Origin: Ceratodon purpureus
Taxonomy: Eukaryota; Streptophyta; Bryopsida; Pseudoditrichales; Ditrichaceae
Assembly (NCBI GenBank): GCA_014871385.1
Contig: CM026423.1
Coordinates: 7,664,967-7,728,966, forward strand
Length of the DNA: 64,000 nucleotides
Direction: 5' to 3'
Within the stretch, counting starts at the first letter, position 1; every line of letters starts with the position of its first letter. The position numbers were made by a program, and so were the translations under genes. The notes beneath the pieces were generated by a model, which saw only the letters and a list, made by a program, of their open reading frames with translations, ran no database searches and was not told the origin of the DNA. Below are positions 59,580 to 64,000 of this stretch, in pieces.

Positions 59580-62500
59580 ATGCTAGACACCAAGGTGTTT
59601 GGTAACACAGAGTGGGTGAAGGCACAGAACCTCCTGGCGCCATGGGCGTCACATGTCCTCCTTCCTGTCCTCCGGCATCATGTCCGCAGTCGGTCCTCCC
59701 GTCTTCATGTGCACGCTCCTGGCAACGTTCGTCACCATCTTCAACCAGATGGTGAAAGAGAATCAGCTTTGGCCCTGGATCCCTGCTCTGGAGGTGCCAT
59801 CTCTGCCGTTTTATCTCACATCTGCAGTTCTGTTGCTGCTGCTCGTCTTCCGGACAAGCTCTTCCTACAACCGCTACGACGAAGCCAGCAAGCTCTGGAT
59901 GTTGAATGCGAGCCGAGCTCGGGACATCACTCGACAAGCTCTGGCGTGGATTCGCAGCCCCAACGTAAGGCACTCTCCCTCTTCAATATTTTATGATATG
60001 GCGTTGATTGTTTGTAGCGAATTCACATCATTATCATTTTTTGGTCTTTATGAGATTAGTGGGGTTTAAATATTGCTTGTTTCATGCAAAGTCAATGGAA
60101 AGAGCTTCTTAAAAAGGTTAATTATGGAGATCAATAATTGATCAAATTCTGGGCGTTTGTATGGGGGGAAGCATGATAAAGTGTACAACAAAGTGACTCA
60201 TGTGACCAAATGGAAGTGATTATGAAGTGTGCTGTTTTTCAAAGCTCAAATCTGATTTTGAGCATTTTGGTGTAGTTTTTGAGCATTTTAGTCACGTTTT
60301 TGGATGTCACAATGTATCTTATATACATCTTTAGGAAGAAAAGATCTTCAATTGAAATTTAATTTGACCACTAGTTCTAAATCATGAAAATGAACTTTTT
60401 CAATGTCTTAATTTCTTCATTTGGGACCCTCTATTGACTTTAGAGGATGTTTTTTCCAATTTAGAAAACAATGTTCGGTGAAAAAAAAGTGACAAAAAGT
60501 ACCGTGGAAGTGACCCTCCTAAATAACATCTTTGCGGTACTTTTGGAACCCTAAACCAATTGATGAGTATATGAATTGACTATTTCAGAATACTACTTAA
60601 ACATATAGAGGGCCCCACATCATCAAAAGTGATTTTTAGATAGTTTTTTATTCTTTTGTAGCCACTTTTTCAAATTATTGCATTCACTTTGCTTGGGTTT
60701 GAAGCCCTCAAACAATAACTTTAAAGTGTCCACTTTGCACGAAACTTTTCCAAGTTGTACAAAAACAAGTTGAGAATCTATATTAGCAAAACAATTTGAC
60801 TTCAATTACATCTTTCCATCACTTTCGTGCACTTTTTGCAAAAGGGCTGAAATTGACAAATAGATAAGCACTTTTCCTGTACACTTTATCATGCTTCCCC
60901 ACGTATGTCCTCCTTTGGTTATTTCTTTGCCGAGAATGGGAAATTTTAGAGGGAAGTAGGTTGATTTTTTTCAGGTTTTTATAAATGTTTTAGGTTTTTT
61001 CTTTAACAAAAAGTTGGCTGATTAATTGTAGTAAAGGGGCAGGAGTAGATGGAGTGTGTTTTCATTCTTTGTCTTTTGTATATATATTCAAGTATCAACA
61101 CCATATTCGTTATATTGAGACTTTTCATAGTCTCAATTTAATGCTTGACTATAGTTTTTTCATTGATTTCTTGATTGATTCTATATTTGTCAAAAACTTT
61201 TTGACTATATATGGGAAGATTATCCTTGAGTCGAGGATAATCTATAATTAGAAAGTCAAAAAAAAGTTCAAATTGTCTAAAAACAATTGCTGAAATTGTA
61301 GGCAAAAAGTCTCAAAGTTCTGAAATTGTCTCAAAATAACGAATATGGTCATTATCTTTCTTTATATTTTCTACTTTTTATTGCTAGTATTCTTAGTCAA
61401 AGTTAGCTACTTGACTGTAGTATAGGAAAAGGGTTAAAAACTGTGTGTATGCAAGTTTTTTTGGGTAGGACTATTCTATTCTTGTTCTCTATGTTTTCTA
61501 CTTTACATTGCAGTAATTTCAACTAAAAGTTAGTTGAATGATCGTAGGAAAAGAAAAGGATGTGTTTTTTTTTTCTTTATATATTTTCTTACCTTTCTTC
61601 ATATTTTCTTTATTTTACAACTGCTATTCCTCTGACTAAAAGTTAAATGTATGATTGTAGTAAAGGAAAAAGATTGGTTCTAGTGTCTTTTGTATTATGT
61701 ATGTATATAGTTCTCTATATTTTCTAGTTTTTACTATTATCCCTCTCATCAAATGTTAACTGGCCAATTGTAATAAAGACTATCAAACAGTTGCACTCCG
61801 ATTTTTGTAAATTAGAACGTACGTTCTGTTATCTCTCTTTATGTTTTCTATTTTATCCTGTTACAATCCCTCTCACTATCCATTGCAGATTAAAGTACAT
61901 ATTTTAATTTTTGGTATGATGTAAAAATCAACTGATATAGATCACTAAAGTAGAATGGTTTACAATTCATGCATGGATTAATAGATTGCATAATTAACCT
62001 TAAGACATGTCTTTTTCAATATCATCCAAGTTTAACTTCTTCACAAAAATGAAAGTCAAATAATGTTTTAGGTGGTTTGACCTTCAGGATACTTCAAAAT
62101 TGTTCTGCTTCTTGAGGCATGTGAAGGCGTATGCTTTCTGCCTCCAAGATCATCTGACGGAAGAGACCCATCTTAATTCCAAGTTAAAGGAGATTATGGA
62201 GGTTCATGAGCTGGACGCGATTATGAGTGCTAAACACCGACCAAGTCATGTTCTCCACATGATTAGTAACTTGGTTCAGCAATGCAATATTTCATAGCGG
62301 GAGAAGATGGCCATGGACGATAATATTACAACTTTCAACACCAATTTGGGAGCATGTGAGAGGATTCTAAACACACCAATTCCACTTGCTTATACTTTGG
62401 TGACTTTAAGGTTTTTGATTGTCTGGCACCTAACTCTGCCATTTGCGTTTTCAAGGGACTGTGGTTGGTTGACTATTCCGGTAGCGTTTTTGGTTGCAAC

Positions 62501-62738
62501 GGGTTTGTTTTACATCAAAGAAGTTGGGGTATTGCTAGGAGAGCCAAGTTTTTGGATTTTGCCACTGAGTCTTTTGACAGATTGCATTGTCATGGACATG
62601 GATGAATTATTGAAGTATCATAAGGGGACTTTATCATTGCCTTGGGGTATGCTAGACCAAAGCAAGATTGATGATGAGAATATTACAATTGAAGCTTCAG
62701 GGTTTGATGGATTTGACAAACAAGGATTGGTTATGTAG
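59580..62738 (+). pseudogene. Bestrophin-like anion channel pseudogene (plant VCCN-type)
   Basis: Exon 1 (59580-59964) and exon 2 (62088-62738) are joined by a GT..AG intron of 2.1 kb in phase 0. Family signatures are VFGNTEWVK, then LPFYLTSAVLLLLLVFRTSS with YNRYDEASKLW, SAKHRPSHVLHMI, and RILNTPIPLAYT with RFLIVWHLTLPF. These follow plant bestrophin-like proteins such as the thylakoid voltage-dependent chloride channel VCCN1. Two lesions are visible: one extra base after GTG AAG near 59622 shifts the frame between EWVK and HRTSWRHG, and TAG at 62295-62297 interrupts the second exon in frame. The C-terminus also departs from the family after KEVGVLLGEPS. The start ATG at 59580 leaves no transit peptide. 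A MITE sits in the intron. Confidence 0.8.
60165..60900. mobile_element. Inverted-repeat element in the bestrophin pseudogene intron, 736 bp
   Basis: GGGGAAGCATGATAAAGTGT at 60165-60184 (arm continuing to 60187) is perfectly mirrored by TGTACACTTTATCATGCTTC and CCC, ending at 60900; the arms are 23 bases. GTATG occurs close to both ends, but an exact target duplication could not be fixed. The interior is AT-rich and has no long coding frame. Confidence 0.7.
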
Positions 62739-62900
62739 TGCTGCAATCAATGAGCTGAATTTCATGAATTGACCATATTTATGGTATGGAATAGAAGATT
62801 TAGACATCTTATTTAAACAATGTATATTATTTCCTTAAAGATGAAAGTAACAGTGCTACATGTTTTTTCAACGTGTGTAGAGTTTTAGACTTTTATAAGT

Positions 62901-63079
62901 TGTTATATATTGAAGACATATTTTCTGTCTTTACCTAAGATGTTATATATTAAAGACATATTTTCTGTCTTTACATATGATGGTATATATTAAAGACATA
63001 TTTTCTGTCTTTAAATAAATTGTTATATATTTACATAAGTTGTTATATATGTTGAAGGCATATTTTCTGTCTTTACAGC
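62901..63079. repeat. 40-bp tandem repeat with internal hairpins, about 4.5 copies
   Basis: Units begin at 62901, 62941, 62981 and 63041, with a half-unit at 63021-63040. Each full unit carries a palindrome like AAAGACATATTTTCTGTCTT. It lies about 160 bases after the end of the bestrophin pseudogene, within its former 3' region. Confidence 0.85.
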
Positions 63080-63628
63080 TTAAGAAAATATAGTATATTT
63101 AAACTACTTTCAAAGAAGGATCCATTAGTAAACATCGTGTAAACATCGGATAATAAATGTAGGTCTAGAAAGATGCCATTGATTACACAAACATCCTAAA
63201 GATAAGAATCAAATGATTGATAAACTGAATGAATTTCTTCTATAGATAAATTGCATGTAGCCTCCTATTTAAGACTCTACTTTAAACGTGAACAACATAC
63301 CAAAATAACTACAAATTATAAAAGTCATATATTATTGGATAACAATATATTTCTATTTTTTTATTTTTTTAATAAATTGCTTCATTTCTAAATTGAGTTT
63401 AAAGTAGCAACACCAAAAACCGCTATGTTTGATTAAATGGCACAATTGGTGTGAAAAATGTATAAATGTTCGGCAGTTATAAAGAATATTGGCAAAAGTA
63501 ATTTTAGGTTTTTTGAAGTTGTATTGAATTATCTTGTAAAATTTAAAGGGCATAAAAACAAAAGTTTTAATGATTGATATTATAAGGCAATAACAACCAT
63601 GTCCAAATGAATTAGAAACCAAAGAGTT
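63080..63628. other. Spacer
   Basis: AT-rich, with no recognised gene. Confidence 0.35.
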
Positions 63629-63984
63629 GTGTTGATTTGAATCTTTCCAATATTACTACTTGTGATTATTGGTACTCTTGATTACTAATACACCTAGGCT
63701 CAATAGTTATTTTGAAGATGTATTGATACTTTTACCTTATACATATATAAAATTACAAACTTTGTTGAGGTAGGCCAACAGTGAACACAAAGTATTGGAC
63801 ATTTGAATCTACTTGTGTACAATTTTTTGGCAAAGACCAAAAAGTAAGAAGAAAGTGTATCAATTTGAATTACTTCCAAGTTGTCATTATAGTATTTCTA
63901 ATTATTGGTACACCTAGGCTGAACAAGTGGTCCTTCACAGTTACTAGTGTTCTCTTCTCACACATATACGTACTTCTACCTTAC
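63629..63984. repeat. Imperfect direct repeat, period about 226 bases
   Basis: A stretch starting GTGTTGATTTGAATC at 63629 recurs diverged at 63855. Both share ATTATTGGTAC and ACACCTAGGCT, then a C/T-rich TTCTACCTTA-type block. The repeat may continue beyond the right edge of the window. Confidence 0.55.
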
Positions 63985-64000
63985 ACGTACTATATGAGAC

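Noticed and set aside
62901-63079. Considered as a CRISPR array
   Set aside because: Units are contiguous 40-bp repeats without spacers, in a eukaryotic context.

Overview
This is a gene-poor stretch of a plant nuclear genome. Spliceosomal introns with GT..AG borders, AT-rich spacers and several plant-typical families (an SMG7 decay factor, a DUF3755 SANT-like protein, a peroxisomal adenine-nucleotide carrier fragment, a chloroplast bestrophin-like channel, an LRR receptor-like protein) support this. Protein divergence and the odd kinases suggest a non-flowering land plant, plausibly a bryophyte such as a liverwort; that placement is inference. No bacterial, organellar, tRNA, rRNA or CRISPR feature was recognised.

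Layout. 1-3.7 kb: the 3' end of an unidentified gene, then a single-exon kinase-like gene (1589-3157) between two GC-rich repeat arrays that are inverted relative to each other. 4.4-5.6 kb: a two-exon TLC-domain membrane protein. 6.6-11.5 kb: a duplicated segment, with a membrane RING-finger gene intact in one copy and truncated in the other, plus a 1.07 kb terminal-inverted-repeat element between them. 12.7-13.1 kb: the tail of a peroxisomal carrier gene. 14.5-19.0 kb: a 971-residue LRR receptor-like protein whose exons 2-6 are tandem copies of one 144-bp, two-LRR module. 20.5-21.2 kb: a probable solo LTR. 23.4-27.1 kb (minus): a WEE1/MYT1-family kinase with a probable intron in its 5' leader. 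28.2-29.5 kb: MITEs.

33.0-38.6 kb: SMG7 in six exons (1,166 residues), with a possible uORF touching its start codon and probable 3'-UTR introns. 40.3-41.5 kb: a kinase pseudogene enclosed by inverted, inward-facing promoter-like repeats. 46.2-47.5 kb: a two-exon coiled-coil gene with an in-frame TGA. 49.5-51.6 kb (minus): a seven-exon DUF3755 gene. 52.8-56.8 kb: four short inverted-repeat elements in AT-rich DNA. 57.4-58.6 kb: a broken multi-pass membrane protein gene. 59.6-62.7 kb: a bestrophin-like channel pseudogene with a frameshift and an in-frame TAG.

The genes do not form a pathway or operon. About seven genes look intact, and almost as many are broken or partial, among many small transposons. 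Exon models were built by hand from splice signals, reading-frame continuity and recalled family patterns; none has been checked against transcripts or databases.
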